In this document: positions 8,411 through 18,719 of the stretch, piece by piece
Numbering within the stretch: position 1 is the first letter of the stretch
Layout: each line of letters starts with the position of its first letter
NCBI GenBank assembly: GCA_022579005.1
Contig: MU401806.1
Location: 1 to 28,660, forward strand
Reading direction: 5' to 3'
DNA from: Poronia punctata
Lineage: Eukaryota > Ascomycota > Sordariomycetes > Xylariales > Xylariaceae
Length of the DNA: 28,660 bases
Position numbers and translations under genes: made by a program
The notes under the pieces: generated by a model
The model's database searches: none
What the model was told of the DNA's origin: nothing
Seen by the model: the letters and a program-made list of their open reading frames with translations, nothing else

Positions 8411-8904
8411 CAAGGACGGATAACTCGAGTGTTTACAAGGCCCGACCCTAAGTAACATGCCAGGCACAAGAACTAACATTGAGTCACTTCTAGAACAATT
8501 GCGCAATACAAAGTATTAGACGAGTTGTCTCTAAAGACATGCTGGCTTTGAATGTCTTTGTTGGATTGCGTGCCAGGTAGTCAAGTGTGTTACTAAGCAG
8601 ATCAGATAAAAAGCTATATGCTTACCTAATACAAAGCAATAACTGAAACAAGTGTTCGGACGACTTGCACTACAAATTCAGGTACGATTCGATTCTCTGT
8701 CCATGGGGAGATTATGTTGTATTTACCTAATTGTACAGAGTGGGCTAAATGTTTGAGGTGAGATGGGACTTGCTATGTAAGAAGCTAAGCTAACCAAGAG
8801 AGACCTGACAGATCTTTCACGATACTCTCCTTGCTCCAAAAGAGCCAATGAACTCCTCTCCGAGAAGTGTACTAGCCCTCCAATCCAGAAGAATCTACAA
8901 CCCC

Positions 8905-9673
8905 CTAATCCCTGGAAACAGGCGCCACCAGGCTCGTCACCGTGGCTTCAACCGAGATGTCAGCTAAGAGCGACTGTCTTTCCGACGACTTCTTCGCAGC
9001 ATCGAGTTCCTGATAGCCAAGGCAAGAAAGTATTAGTCATCCGAAGTCTGCCAACCCCCCCTATACGTTATATATAGGAGAGAGACAGAGGGAAAGACTT
9101 ACGGCCTGATCCTCATACAACCCCAGAACAGCAATCTCAACCGGGTCCAGATTCGCGCTCGGGCCCACAGTCGCCCGGGCCGTGCCGAGACTGGCGAGAC
9201 CAGGGCGAAGTTTCTCCAAGATGCGATCCTTGGAGGCTTCATCTTTAGGTTTGATCATTAGATACTCAGCTACTGCCTTCTCGGGGAATATCGCAGCCAA
9301 AGATTCCGTAACCTCGAAAAGCTTCAGGTGAGGCGGTCCATTGGCGTATTTCTTCACAATATCCATGGCGCCATGGAACCCACTCGACTGAATCAAGGAT
9401 TGGAAATGTTCAGTTGTAGGCCATTCTTTTGATATATGATTTTTAGCCTATGTTAGGGAGGGGGGTAGTTAGTGACTTACCCAGGAGGAGAATTTCTCGA
9501 AACTGATCGCGGACATCTTTGCCGTCTTCTGTTTCGATGAAGCCGCGCAGATTGGCAAGCACACCATGTTGGATAAATAGGGGCTTTAGGACTGGGATAA
9601 CCTCTTCGACTGCCTGTTTGACGACTGCTGTGTCCTTTTTAAGGTTTGGGAGGGCGATTTCTAAGATGGTCAT
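8905..9673 (-). CDS. ABM-like dimeric alpha/beta-barrel domain protein (206 aa)
   Basis: Three-exon model: 9673-9481, 9425-9103, 9009-8905 (stop TAG). It gives 206 residues in one frame. The first half has a beta-like start (MTILEIALPNL), a helix around residues 14-35, and a second strand REILLLEWPTTEHFQSL ending in FHGAM. The second half repeats the pattern: AVAEYLMIKPKDE, a helix (DRILEKLRPGL), then VEIAVLGLYEDQAELDAAK. This two-module layout resembles fungal proteins of the ABM/dimeric alpha-beta barrel superfamily, which includes small oxygenases and related enzymes; many fungal members have no known substrate. No heme ligand or other catalytic residue can be assigned by eye. No signal peptide or membrane segment is present, so it is probably cytosolic. 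Unlike the HMG gene, the frame is intact, with ordinary codon use. Fold assignment is by pattern only. Confidence 0.65.
9010..9102 (-). other. intron 2 of the ABM-like gene (93 bp)
   Basis: Donor GTAAGT at 9102-9097, acceptor CTATCAG ending at 9010, and a possible branch site GACTAATA. Exons join in phase 0 (..YEDQA then ELDAAK..). Confidence 0.8.
9426..9480 (-). other. intron 1 of the ABM-like gene (55 bp)
   Basis: Donor GTAAGTCAC at 9480 with two CTAAC branch-like sites. Using the weak acceptor CAAAAG ending at 9426 joins ..REILLLE to WPTTEHF in frame. The stronger-looking CATAG upstream would lead at once to an in-frame TAA, so the AAG acceptor is preferred. Confidence 0.6.
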
Positions 9674-10336
9674 CTTGGAGGGCTTGATGCTCGACGGTTC
9701 TGGCGATGGGGATGAGACTGTACGGTAATGTGAGCTTTGGTTGCAGAGACACTTTGATGAGATGAGCTATTAGGAACGAGAAAGACGTCTGGATCTTCTC
9801 TTTATAAACACTTGAATGCTGTAGGTAGGATAACAATAACACTGGTCAGCGCTAAGATGTTGTTGCCGATAGCAGGTATACCGTTAACTCGGCCGTGGAA
9901 ATGTTAGCATCTTCTTTCTCTCCGAGAGGGTATTACCAATACGCAGTCTAGGTTTCTGTAGCAATGACGTTCTAGTTTCTGTGTATCACCACGATATCGC
10001 TCTTCGCGTCGTCTCATATCAGATGTCGTTCTCCCGTAGCTCCGAAGCTCCGAACCAGTCACTCTCATTAAAACATTTACTCAGCAAAGAACTCAAAGTT
10101 GGATACCTTGACTGCACGTAGGGTCCATGTATCATTTTCCTAACTAGGCAATTCTATACTCGATCAGACTCTCACGCACACAAGAGATTTATTGCTTCCC
10201 ATGTCAGAATCGCCGCCAAGGAGGTGAGAATAGACTAAGAAAAAAGTCGATATAGCAGCAAGTTAGCTGACTAGCGCTGATTGTTAGGTCGTTTATGGAG
10301 GGCTATTGAGCTATTATCTGCTATTACCTTAATTCT
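9674..10336. other. promoter/intergenic region to the right island edge
   Basis: Normal-composition non-coding DNA upstream of the ABM-like gene. Apart from the TATA candidate I see no gene, RNA or repeat. It ends abruptly at a poly-T tract near 10,340. Confidence 0.5.
9801..9806 (-). promoter_or_regulatory. TATA box candidate for the ABM-like gene
   Basis: TATAAA on the minus strand (TGTTTATAAAGAGAAG), 128 bp upstream of the ATG at 9673. TATAAAGAGAA is identical to the sequence around the HMG-gene TATA box. Confidence 0.45.
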
Positions 10337-10339
10337 TTG

Positions 10340-10437
10340 CATTTTTTTTTTTTTTTTATATTTTGTATAAAAAACTTTTTTATTTTATATTTTATATTAA
10401 AAACTTTTTTATTTTTTGCTTTATATATAAAACTTTT
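10340..10437. repeat. poly-T tract and short 30-bp AT repeats at the island edge
   Basis: A run of 17 T is followed by three copies of AAAACTTTTTTATTTT spaced about 30 bp apart (near 10,370, 10,400 and 10,430). This marks the sharp change from island to AT-rich flank and leads straight into the minisatellite. Confidence 0.65.
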
Positions 10438-11690
10438 TTATTTTGCTTGCTAGCTTTTAAGTAAGTAAGTAATTGTATTTTGCTTGTTGGCCTTAAGGTT
10501 AGTAAGTAATTGTATTTTGCTTGTCGGCCTTAAGGTTGGTAAGTAATTATATTTTGCCCGTCGGCCTTAAGGTCGGTAGGTAATTATATTTTGCCCGGCG
10601 GCCTTAAGGTTAGTAAGTAATTATATTTTACCTGTTAGCCTTAAGGTTAGTAAGTAATTATATTTTGCCTGTTAGCTTTAAAGTAAGTAATTATATCTTG
10701 CTTGTTAGCCTTAAAGTTAGTAAGTAATTATATTTTGCTTATCGGCTTTAAGGTTAGTAAGTAATTATATTTTGCCTGTTAGCCTTAAGGTTAATAGGTA
10801 ATTATATTTTGCTTATTAGCTTTAAAGTAAATAATTATATTTTGCTTATTAGCTTTAAAGTTAGTAAATAATTATATTTTGCTTATTAGCCTTAAAATTA
10901 GTAAGTAATTATATTTTGCTTATTAGCTTTAAAGTTAGTAAGTAATTATATTTTGCTTATTAGCTTTAAAGTAAGTAATTATATTTTGCTTATTAGCTTT
11001 AAAGTTAATAAGTAATTATATTTTGCCTATTAGCCTTAAAGTTAGTAAATAATTATATTTTGCCTATTAGCTTTAAGGTTAGTAAGTAATTATATTTTGC
11101 TTATTAGCTTTAAAGTAAATAATTATATTTTACTTGTTAGCCTTAAAGTTAGTAAGTAATTATATTTTGCTAAGTAATTATATTTTGCTATGCAATTATA
11201 TTTTGCTTATTAGCCTTAAGGTTAGTAAATAATTATATTTTGCTTGTTAGCTTTAAAGTTAGTAAGTAATTATATTTTGCTTATTAGCCTTAAAGTAAGT
11301 AATTATATTTTGCTTATTAGCTTTAAAGTTAGTAAGTAATTATATTTTATTAAGTAATTATATTTTGCTATATAATTATATTTTGCTTGTTAGCTTTAAA
11401 GTTAATAAGTAATTATATTTTGCTTATTAGCTTTAAAGTAAGTAATTATATTTTGCTTATTAGCTTTAAAGTAAGTAATTATATTTTGCTAAGTAATTAT
11501 ATTTTACTAAGCAATTATATTTTGCTAAGTAATTATATTTTGCTAAGCAATTATATTTTGCTAGGCAATTATATTTTGCTAGGCAATTATATTTTATTAA
11601 GCAATTATATTTTACTAAGCAATTATATTTTGCTAGGCAATTATATTTTGCTTGCTAGCTTTAAAGTAAGTAATTATATTTTATATAAAA
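10438..11690. repeat. 37-bp minisatellite grading into 18-bp units
   Basis: Roughly 25-30 units of about 37 bp, each built from AAGTAATTATATTTTGC plus CTTATTAGCTTTAAAGTTAG. From about 11,480 to 11,650 the array collapses to about ten 18-bp units of the first half alone (AAGTAATTATATTTTGCT). Units nearest the gene island (10,543-10,620) are GC-richer, with CCCGTCGGCCTTAAGGTCGG; distal units carry the C-to-T and G-to-A version. The GC-rich unit contains a near-palindrome centred on CCTTAAGG. The continuous SNYILL-repeat frame at 11,387-11,710 is a by-product of the 18-bp period, not a gene. Confidence 0.92.
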
Positions 11691-14600
11691 TACTAAAGTA
11701 TTTTATTTAATAAAAATTTACTTATATATAAGTAAATATAATTATAAGTATTATTATAAAGCTATTTAATACTATAAGTACTTATATATTATATTATTTT
11801 CTTGCTATATACTTTTTACTTTTTTTTTTTTTTTTTTTTTTAAATAACTAGTTATATTTAACTATAAAATATAAAAGCTTTTTATACCTTATATTTATAT
11901 GCTGCTAATATTACTTTAAAGCTTTTATTAATATAGTATTAGTAGCTTTTTTGCTTTTAGTTTTGCTTTATTTTTTATTAGCGTAGTTAGCAACGCTACT
12001 TAAAGCAATAAGAGGTTTTAAAAGCTAAATTTTATTTTTAACTATAGCTTTAAATTTTAGCATTATAGTAGAGAATAAAAATATAACTAAAAAAAAAAAA
12101 AGAAAAAAAAGAAATAAGAAAAATTAAGAAGTACTTAATATAATAGCTAATATAATAGCTAATACTTTTTTTAATATAATAGCTAATACTTTTTTATTAA
12201 AGTAATTATAATGTAGTAGTACTTTGCTTTTTGCTTTGCTTTTAAATTTTTTTACTTTTATTATTATACTTATAGTTAAAAAAAATATAGTTAAAAAAAA
12301 AAGTTTTTTAAAAAAAAAGGTTATAAAAAAAAAGGCTTTAAAAGCCTTGCCTTTTTTATGCTAAGACGCTTGTATACTAGTAACTAGTATATAAAAAATG
12401 TACTTATATATTAGCTATATTTAAAGCGTATTAAGTAGTTAGGCAGCTATAGTAAAGTATATTAACTTTATTAGTATTTATGCTACTTATTATAAATAGT
12501 GTGCTAGTAGCAACTATAGCTATATTTTAACATAAGTTGCTTTAATATAATATAGCTAAGCTTTTATACTAATTTATATATAGCTTATTATTTTTTATTT
12601 TAATATTTAACTAACTTTTTAATATAGTAATAAGTAATTAAAGTTATTAAAGTTAAGTAAGTATATATTATTTTAGCTTTTTTATATTTGCTTATTTTTA
12701 ATATATATTATAAAATATTATTAGCATTTTATATACTATATATTATTTACTAAATAAGCTTAATATTTTAATTACTAGCTTTATTAATAAAAATGCTTAT
12801 AATAATGCTATATATATAAAGAAAATAAAAAAGCTATATAAGCTTTTTAATAAGCTTATTTTATTGCTTACTAAAAAAAATAATTAAAAAAAAGAAAAAA
12901 AAAAGAAAGCTTATATAAAGTATTGCTATATTAGCTTTATAACTTATTATTATATATATTTTTTAGCTTAAAAAAACTAAACATTTTTTATATAATATTT
13001 TTTAATATTTAGCTACTAAAAATATTAAAGCTTTATTAAAGTATATATAAACTAGTAGCAAAGCTACGTTTAGCTATTAAAAATAATAAGCTTTAATATA
13101 GTATATATAATAAAGTAGTAAGGCAAAGTTTAGCTATTAAAAATAGTAAACTTTAATAAAATATATATATATATAATAAAGTAGCAAGTTTATAATATAA
13201 TATTTATATTTTTTTATAGTATTATAGCTTATAAAGTAATAAACTTTTACTTTAAATATAGTAAACTTATTATTTTTTAAAATATTATAAGCTTAAGCTA
13301 AATTTAAAGTAATATTAAGTAGGTTATATAAATGCTTACGTAGTTACTAGCTATTGCTACTGTTTTTATTAAAAAATAAGGTTTTATTTAAAATTAAGTA
13401 CGTATGTAGTATAAGTACTTAAGTACTTGCTTTAGCTGCTTAATATTTTTATTTTTTACTTTTTAAATTATATTTAGCCTTTATGCTTGCATATTTAGCA
13501 TTTTATATTAACTAATAGCTTTTTATTTTTATACTAAGGTTTTAAGTAAATATAGTTTATTTACTGCTTTTAATTAATAAAAAACATAATAATTAATAAA
13601 AAGTATATATATACTTTTACTATACTTATATTAGTTTTATAAAAATATTTATAATAATATAACTAAAATTTAAATGTTTTATAATAAAAATAGTTTATTT
13701 AAAAAGCTAATTATAAAGTAAATAAATAAACTTATTGCTTTTAAATTTAAAAATAATATATTAAACAAGCTAAGTAATTATATAATTAAATATAATAGTA
13801 AACTACATTATAAACTTTTATAGCTATACTTTTTATTTATTTATAATAACTATATTTATAACTACTAATATAAGCAAATTAGCTACTAACTTTTATTAAA
13901 GTAAAAAATGTAAGTTATTTTTTATATTAAAATAATTAACATAAATATTACTTAAATAAACTATAGCGTAGCTATAAAAAAAATTTAGTTTATAAAGTAT
14001 ATTACTTTTTATACTATATAAAAAGCTAGGTTTAAAAGATTTATATTTTAAAAATAGTAGGCTATAGTATTTGTTTATATAATAATAGCTTTATTAGCAA
14101 AAAAAAAGCTAATTTAATATAGTTATATTTATATTAAAAAGTAATAAGTAAATATAAAATATTTTTTATATTTATAAAGTTAGTTATAATGTTTTTTATA
14201 GTTTTAATAACTATAAAATAACTTTTTTTATATTTTTATATAATAAAGTAAGTATAAGTAGTAAATATAATAGTAAGCTTTATTATTAGGTATTTAAATT
14301 AGTAAGTAAAACAAGTTATAAGTAGCGTTATAGTTAATATTAAAAAAAAAGATCTAGATAATTTTTTTAGCTATTTAAGTTATTAAAGAATTAAAGCAGG
14401 TTTTTAATATATTTATATATTAAAAATATAATTTAAAAGAAGTAAAAAGTAAACTTAAGTACTTTTTTTTTAGTTAATAAAGTAAGTATAAGTACTTATT
14501 ATAGTAATAATTTTTTTATTAAAGCAATAGTTTTTTTATTTAAGTAATAATTTTTTTATTAAAGCAATAATTTTTTATATGTAATATAAGCAGTTAAATA

Positions 14601-15649
14601 AAAGCTTTTTAATTTATAGAAATTTACGTGTTTTTTTATTTAATTAAATTTATTTTTTGCTTGTTTAAAAATAGCAAAATATGCTAGCTTATTAAATAAG
14701 CGCATTATAAGCAATATATTTTTTAACTTTATTTTGCTTAACGCTGCTTTTTTGCTTTTTAGCAACTTTTTTAAAGCTTTAAAGTTATTACTTATATAGT
14801 TTTTTTAGTAAAATTATAAGTTTTTACTTATAAGCTTTATTTTTAAGTAGCATTAAACTTACTAGCTTATATATAATACTTATAGCTAATTATAGCAAGC
14901 AAGCAAACAACGCTTATATAAAAGCTTAATAGTATAATTTTTACTTTAGTTAAAAGCTTACTACTAAATTTAATAAAGTTAGTAACGTTTTATTGCTTAT
15001 ATAATAATTAGCTAGTGCTATTTTTATAATTTTATTTAAAAATAAATATAAAACTAGTAAAGTAATATAAAGGTTTAAGTTAAATATTTTTCTTTTTTTT
15101 AAATATTTAAACTTTTTAAATAGCAATAATAAAGCTTATGCTATATACTATTTTTTTTTATAATAAAGTTACTTTATACTACGTTATATACTTTAATTAT
15201 ATAGCTTTTAATTAAAAATAATATAGTTATTAATATAAAAACGCAGTATAAAGTAAATTTATAGTAAAAAAAAGTTTAAGCTTAAAGCTTTTTAACTGCT
15301 TACTTTAAGTTTTAAATAAAAGTTTTTTTTTTTATTATAAGCAAATTAAATAAGTTATTTTAAAGACTTTTTAGTAAACTTATAGTATTATTATTGCTTT
15401 TAATATATTTTTTTTAATATAAAAAATATAAAAAGCTATAGCTAAGTTTATAATTTTTTTATTTACTTTATATTTTAAAATTTTAATAAAGCTAATAACG
15501 TTTATATTTTATAAGATTATTTTAGCTATATTGTTGCTAATATATATTATAAATAATTACTATGTAATATAAAAATTTAAGCGCTTTATTTAAGTATTTT
15601 TTTTATAACTTTTGCTAGCTTTTTAAAGTTATTAGCTAGGTTTTAATAT
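11691..15649. other. RIP-degraded AT-rich DNA, unresolved
   Basis: About 4 kb of very AT-rich sequence without open frames. Visible local structure: a 22-base T run at 11,819-11,840, the repeat TAATATAATAGCTAATACTTTTT near 12,145-12,195, a twofold ~65-bp repeat at 13,055-13,175, and a small AATAATTTTTTTATTAAAGC repeat at 14,505-14,575. At 12,343 the string AAAAGCCTTGCCTTTTTT matches the LTR end of the downstream gypsy element and may be a solo-LTR scrap. No domain or RNA gene was recognised. Confidence 0.5.
13055..13175. repeat. two-copy ~65-bp imperfect tandem repeat
   Basis: GCAAAG.TACGTTTAGCTATTAAAAAT is followed by a second copy GGCAAAGTTTAGCTATTAAAAAT, each continuing into AGTAAGCTTTAATA-type sequence and AGTATATATAATAAAGTAG. 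The copies differ mostly by transitions. Confidence 0.55.
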
Positions 15650-16060
15650 TTGCTAGCAAAAAACGTATACGTTTTTTATTGCTTACTAACTTTTTATTAC
15701 TTATTAACTTTTTATTGTTTACTAGGCCTTTATTACTTATTAGCCTTTTGCTGCTTACTAGCTTTTTGCTACTTACTAGGCTTTTTAGTATTTTTAGCTT
15801 AGCTTTTAATACTTGCTAATAAAAAATATATATACTTTTTGCTACTTACTAACTTTTTATTACTTACTAAGCTTTTTAATATTTTTAGCTTAGCTTTTAA
15901 TACTTACTAATAAAAAACATATATACTTTTTATTACTTATTAACTTTTTGCTACTTACTAACTTTTTGCTGCTTACTAGCTTTTTTAGTGTTTTTAGCTT
16001 AGCTTTTAATATTTGCTAATAAAAAACGTATATGCTTTTTATTGCTTACTAGCTTTTTTA
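15650..16060. repeat. minisatellite of TTACTAGCTTTTTGCTGC-type units
   Basis: Many variants of an ~18-bp unit (GCTTACTAGCTTTTTGCT and C/T variants), interspersed with a ~130-bp higher-order block containing TTTTAGCTTAGCTTTTAATA and AATAAAAAACGTATATGC, seen at about 15,790, 15,885 and 15,990. Confidence 0.75.
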
Positions 16061-16680
16061 AGTTATAGGTATAGCTAGTAGCATTATATTAATAATATAT
16101 AAAGTTATTAAAAAATAGCTTATAAAGTAGTATTTTAGCTTATAATTAAATAAAATTAACTTTATTTATAATTAAAATAATAATTTTATAATTAAGAATT
16201 ATTTTTTACTAATAAGAAATATATATGCTTACTAGCTTTTTGCTGCTTACTAGCTTTTTTAAGTTATAAGCATAACTAGCAACGTTATGCTAATAATATA
16301 TAAAGCTACTAAAAAATAGCTTATAAAGTAGTATTTTAGCTTATAATTAAACAAGATTAACTTTATTTATAATTAAAGTAATAGTTTTATAATTAAAAAT
16401 TATTTTTTGCTAGTAGAAAACGTATATGCCTTACTAGCCCTTTGCTGCCTACCGGCTTTTTACTACTTACTAGCCTTTTACTGCTTACTAGCTTTACGCT
16501 GCTTACTAACCCTTTTAAGTTATAAGCATAATTAGCAGCGTTATGCTAATAGTATATAAAGCTACTAAAAAATAGCTTATAAAGTAGTGTTTTAGCTTAT
16601 AATTAAATAAGATTAACTTTATTTATAATTAAAGTAATAGTTTTGCAATTAAAAATTATTTTTTGCTTTTAAAAGCGCTT
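16060..16680. repeat. three-copy ~200-bp repeat with embedded 18-bp units
   Basis: The motif AAGTTATA(A/G)GCATA starts at about 16,060, 16,261 and 16,517 (spacings 201 and 256). Each copy continues with TATATAAAG(T/C)TA and AAAAAATAGCTTATAAAGTAG and ends near AATTATTTTTTAC/GCT. The larger second spacing comes from extra TTACTAGCTTTTTGCTGC-type units. Differences are mainly C/T and G/A. Confidence 0.8.
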
Positions 16681-17689
16681 AATTTAGCTTATATAAGAAA
16701 CTTGCTAGCAAATATGTTTTAAAAATGTTATAATATATATTTAAAAGTAGCTAGTAATAGTAAGTATTAATTATTTTTATATACTTATAATATTAAAATA
16801 ATACTTAAAGCAATATTTAATATAAAGATTATTATAATATATACTTTTAACTATTTAAATATATTAAATAACTAACGTTTTTTAAATTAAGTTATTATTT
16901 TTATATTTTTAAAGCTAATAAGCTTTTATATTAACTTTATAAGCGTTTTAAAAGATTATTAGCAGCAATAAAACCTTTTAAAAAATAATATTTATATTTT
17001 TAAAAAATATATTATTATTTAAAAGCAATAAAGACTTTAGTTGTTTATAATATAATAAAAAAGCTATAAAAACTTAACGCTATATAAGTAATTAAAAACT
17101 AAATAAAAAAAAAGCTTTAAATAGTAGTAAATAGCTTAGCTAAAATAAAATCTTAAGCTTATATTATTTTTAAAAAACTTGCTAATAAAAAATATAAATA
17201 GCTTTTATTATTACTTTTTTTAATTTTTTATAGCTTTTATAATAATTACTAGTACTTAGTAGTAAGTAGTATGTATACTAGCTATTAGTATTAAGCTAAA
17301 GTTAGTTTAAAATTTAAAAGTAAAGTATTAAATATTTTTTTAAATTTATGCTACTTTTAAAAAAAAAGTTTTTAACATTATATAGTAACTTATAGTAAAA
17401 TTAAAAAACTTTATAAACTTAATTATTAGTAGCTTTATTATTAGTTTATTAAAACTATTTAGTTAAAAAAAACTTTATATAGCTAGTAAGCAATAGCTTA
17501 ATTATTAATATATAAAAAATAATAAAAAATAAACTTTATATAAGCTATATATAGTAGTTTTAATTATAAGTTTATATATTTTTAGTTTAATAAAAGCTTT
17601 GTTTTTTATTATAAACTTAGTAGCTTAAAAAAAAAGTAAGTAGTAAGCTTTAAGCATAGCTTATTTTAAATACTAGCACTTATAAAAAA
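16681..17689. other. RIP-degraded AT-rich DNA, nothing recognised
   Basis: About 1 kb of AT-rich sequence with stops in all frames and no clear repeat boundary, domain or RNA gene. Confidence 0.5.
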
Positions 17690-18420
17690 GCGCTTTTAAA
17701 GGGGGCAGTAGCTGTTATATACTTTATTTAAGGTTATAAAAGTTTATAGCACTTTTATTATAGTTAAATTAATTATAGTAGCGCTAGCAAAAGTATATTA
17801 ATAATTACTTTTAAGTTATAAAATTAATAAAAGCTTAAAGTACTATTTTTTTAGTTAAAACTAAAAAAAATAGTAAATAAAAACTTAAAAAAGTATTTAA
17901 TAGTTAAGCAAAATAAACGCTATAAAACTACTAAAAAAAAAAAAGGATTTAGTAGCTATTAATATTAACTTAAAAGTGTTTTTAATTAGCTTAAACTAAC
18001 TTTTTAGCTATATAACTTTATAAAGTACTATTGCTAAATTAAAAGCGGCTATAAAAGTATATATTAATAACTTGTTATAAGCAACCTTATAAAGCAATAT
18101 ATAAAATTAAAAGCAGCTTAAAAGGCCTATACTAATAATTTTATTTTTTAACTTATAACGCTTTTTTTATAAAGCTAATACTTTAGTAAAAAGGTAATAA
18201 ATGCTATAATGCTTATAAAATTGCGCTTAGGTTTAGCTAAAGGCTAATATAATAAGTTAATAATAATAAAAGCATTTTTTTTAAATTAGCACTGCTAAAT
18301 AATGCTTTTAAAAGGGTAGACGGCTATTATATACTTTAATTAAAGTTATAAAAGTTTATAGCACTTTTAACGTAGCTAAAGCTATACTAGCACTAATTAA
18401 AGTATATAAGTAGTTATTAA
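17690..18420. repeat. local repeat cluster with a terminal-inverted-repeat-like copy
   Basis: A block of about 65 bp, with TTATATACTTT, then GTTATAAAAGTTTATAGCAC, occurs at about 17,715 and 18,325. A second block (AAAAGTATA.TAATAA, then CTT..AGTTATAA) occurs near 17,790 and 18,055. In the right copy CTATTATATACTTTAATTA (18,324-18,342) is inverted as TAATTAAAGTATATAAGTAG (18,394-18,413), making an imperfect hairpin of about 90 bp. It could be a decayed MITE or an older, nested insertion beside the gypsy element. Confidence 0.5.
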
Positions 18421-18469
18421 CAGCTTATATTTATAGCTTAATATAAAAAAGGAGACCTTATATAACTGC

Positions 18470-18474
18470 GTATA
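18470..18474. other. target-site duplication, left copy (GTATA)
   Basis: GTATA immediately before the 5' LTR is repeated immediately after the 3' LTR at 25,187-25,191. Five bases is the usual duplication length for Ty3/gypsy integration. Confidence 0.6.
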
Positions 18475-18719
18475 AGTTACAAATTAGTTAATAGCAATAT
18501 AGCTAATTAGATAGCTTATAGCTATTACCTCTTTTAAACAGTAGATATAAAGGCTTGCACCTATAAATAGCTGCAGCTTTACTAATTAGTACATATATAG
18601 GTTTGCACTTTTAACGAGAACTTAAAGGCTTTTTTTTTTTTTTTTTTTACTTTAAAATTTCTAGCAATAAATTAAGTTATTTTTTAAAGCCTTGTTTTTT
18701 TTATAACTTATTTATAACA
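18475..18719 (+). repeat. 5' LTR of the gypsy element
   Basis: Begins AGTTACAAATTAG and ends TTTATAACA. It aligns along its whole length with the 3' LTR, with differences almost only C/T and G/A. It contains the TATA-like CTATAAATAGCTGCAGC near 18,562, a plausible LTR promoter, and a T-only tract where the 3' LTR still has CT-rich sequence. Confidence 0.88.

Larger units (their letters stand above)
7391..8904. other. long intergenic region between the HMG-box gene and the ABM-like gene
   Basis: About 1.5 kb of normal-composition DNA with no convincing gene. It contains the presumed HMG-gene promoter, TACCT-type motifs including the perfect palindrome GTAGGTACCTAC at 7988-7999, and a degenerate ~90-bp repeat at about 8,015-8,410. 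Small plus-strand frames at 7,621-7,803 and 7,922-8,152 look like chance frames. Confidence 0.55.

Noticed and set aside
10438..11690. CRISPR-like regular repeat
   Set aside because: There are no unique spacers: the whole unit repeats and varies by transitions, in a eukaryotic genome.
11387..11710. 107-codon plus-strand frame with repeated SNYILL units
   Set aside because: It follows from an 18-bp (six-codon) minisatellite unit lacking stops in one frame; the same sequence continues outside the frame as a non-coding array.
12330..12400. Possible solo LTR of the gypsy element
   Set aside because: Only about 18 bases (AAAAGCCTTGCCTTTTTT) match the LTR end; the sequence on either side does not align.
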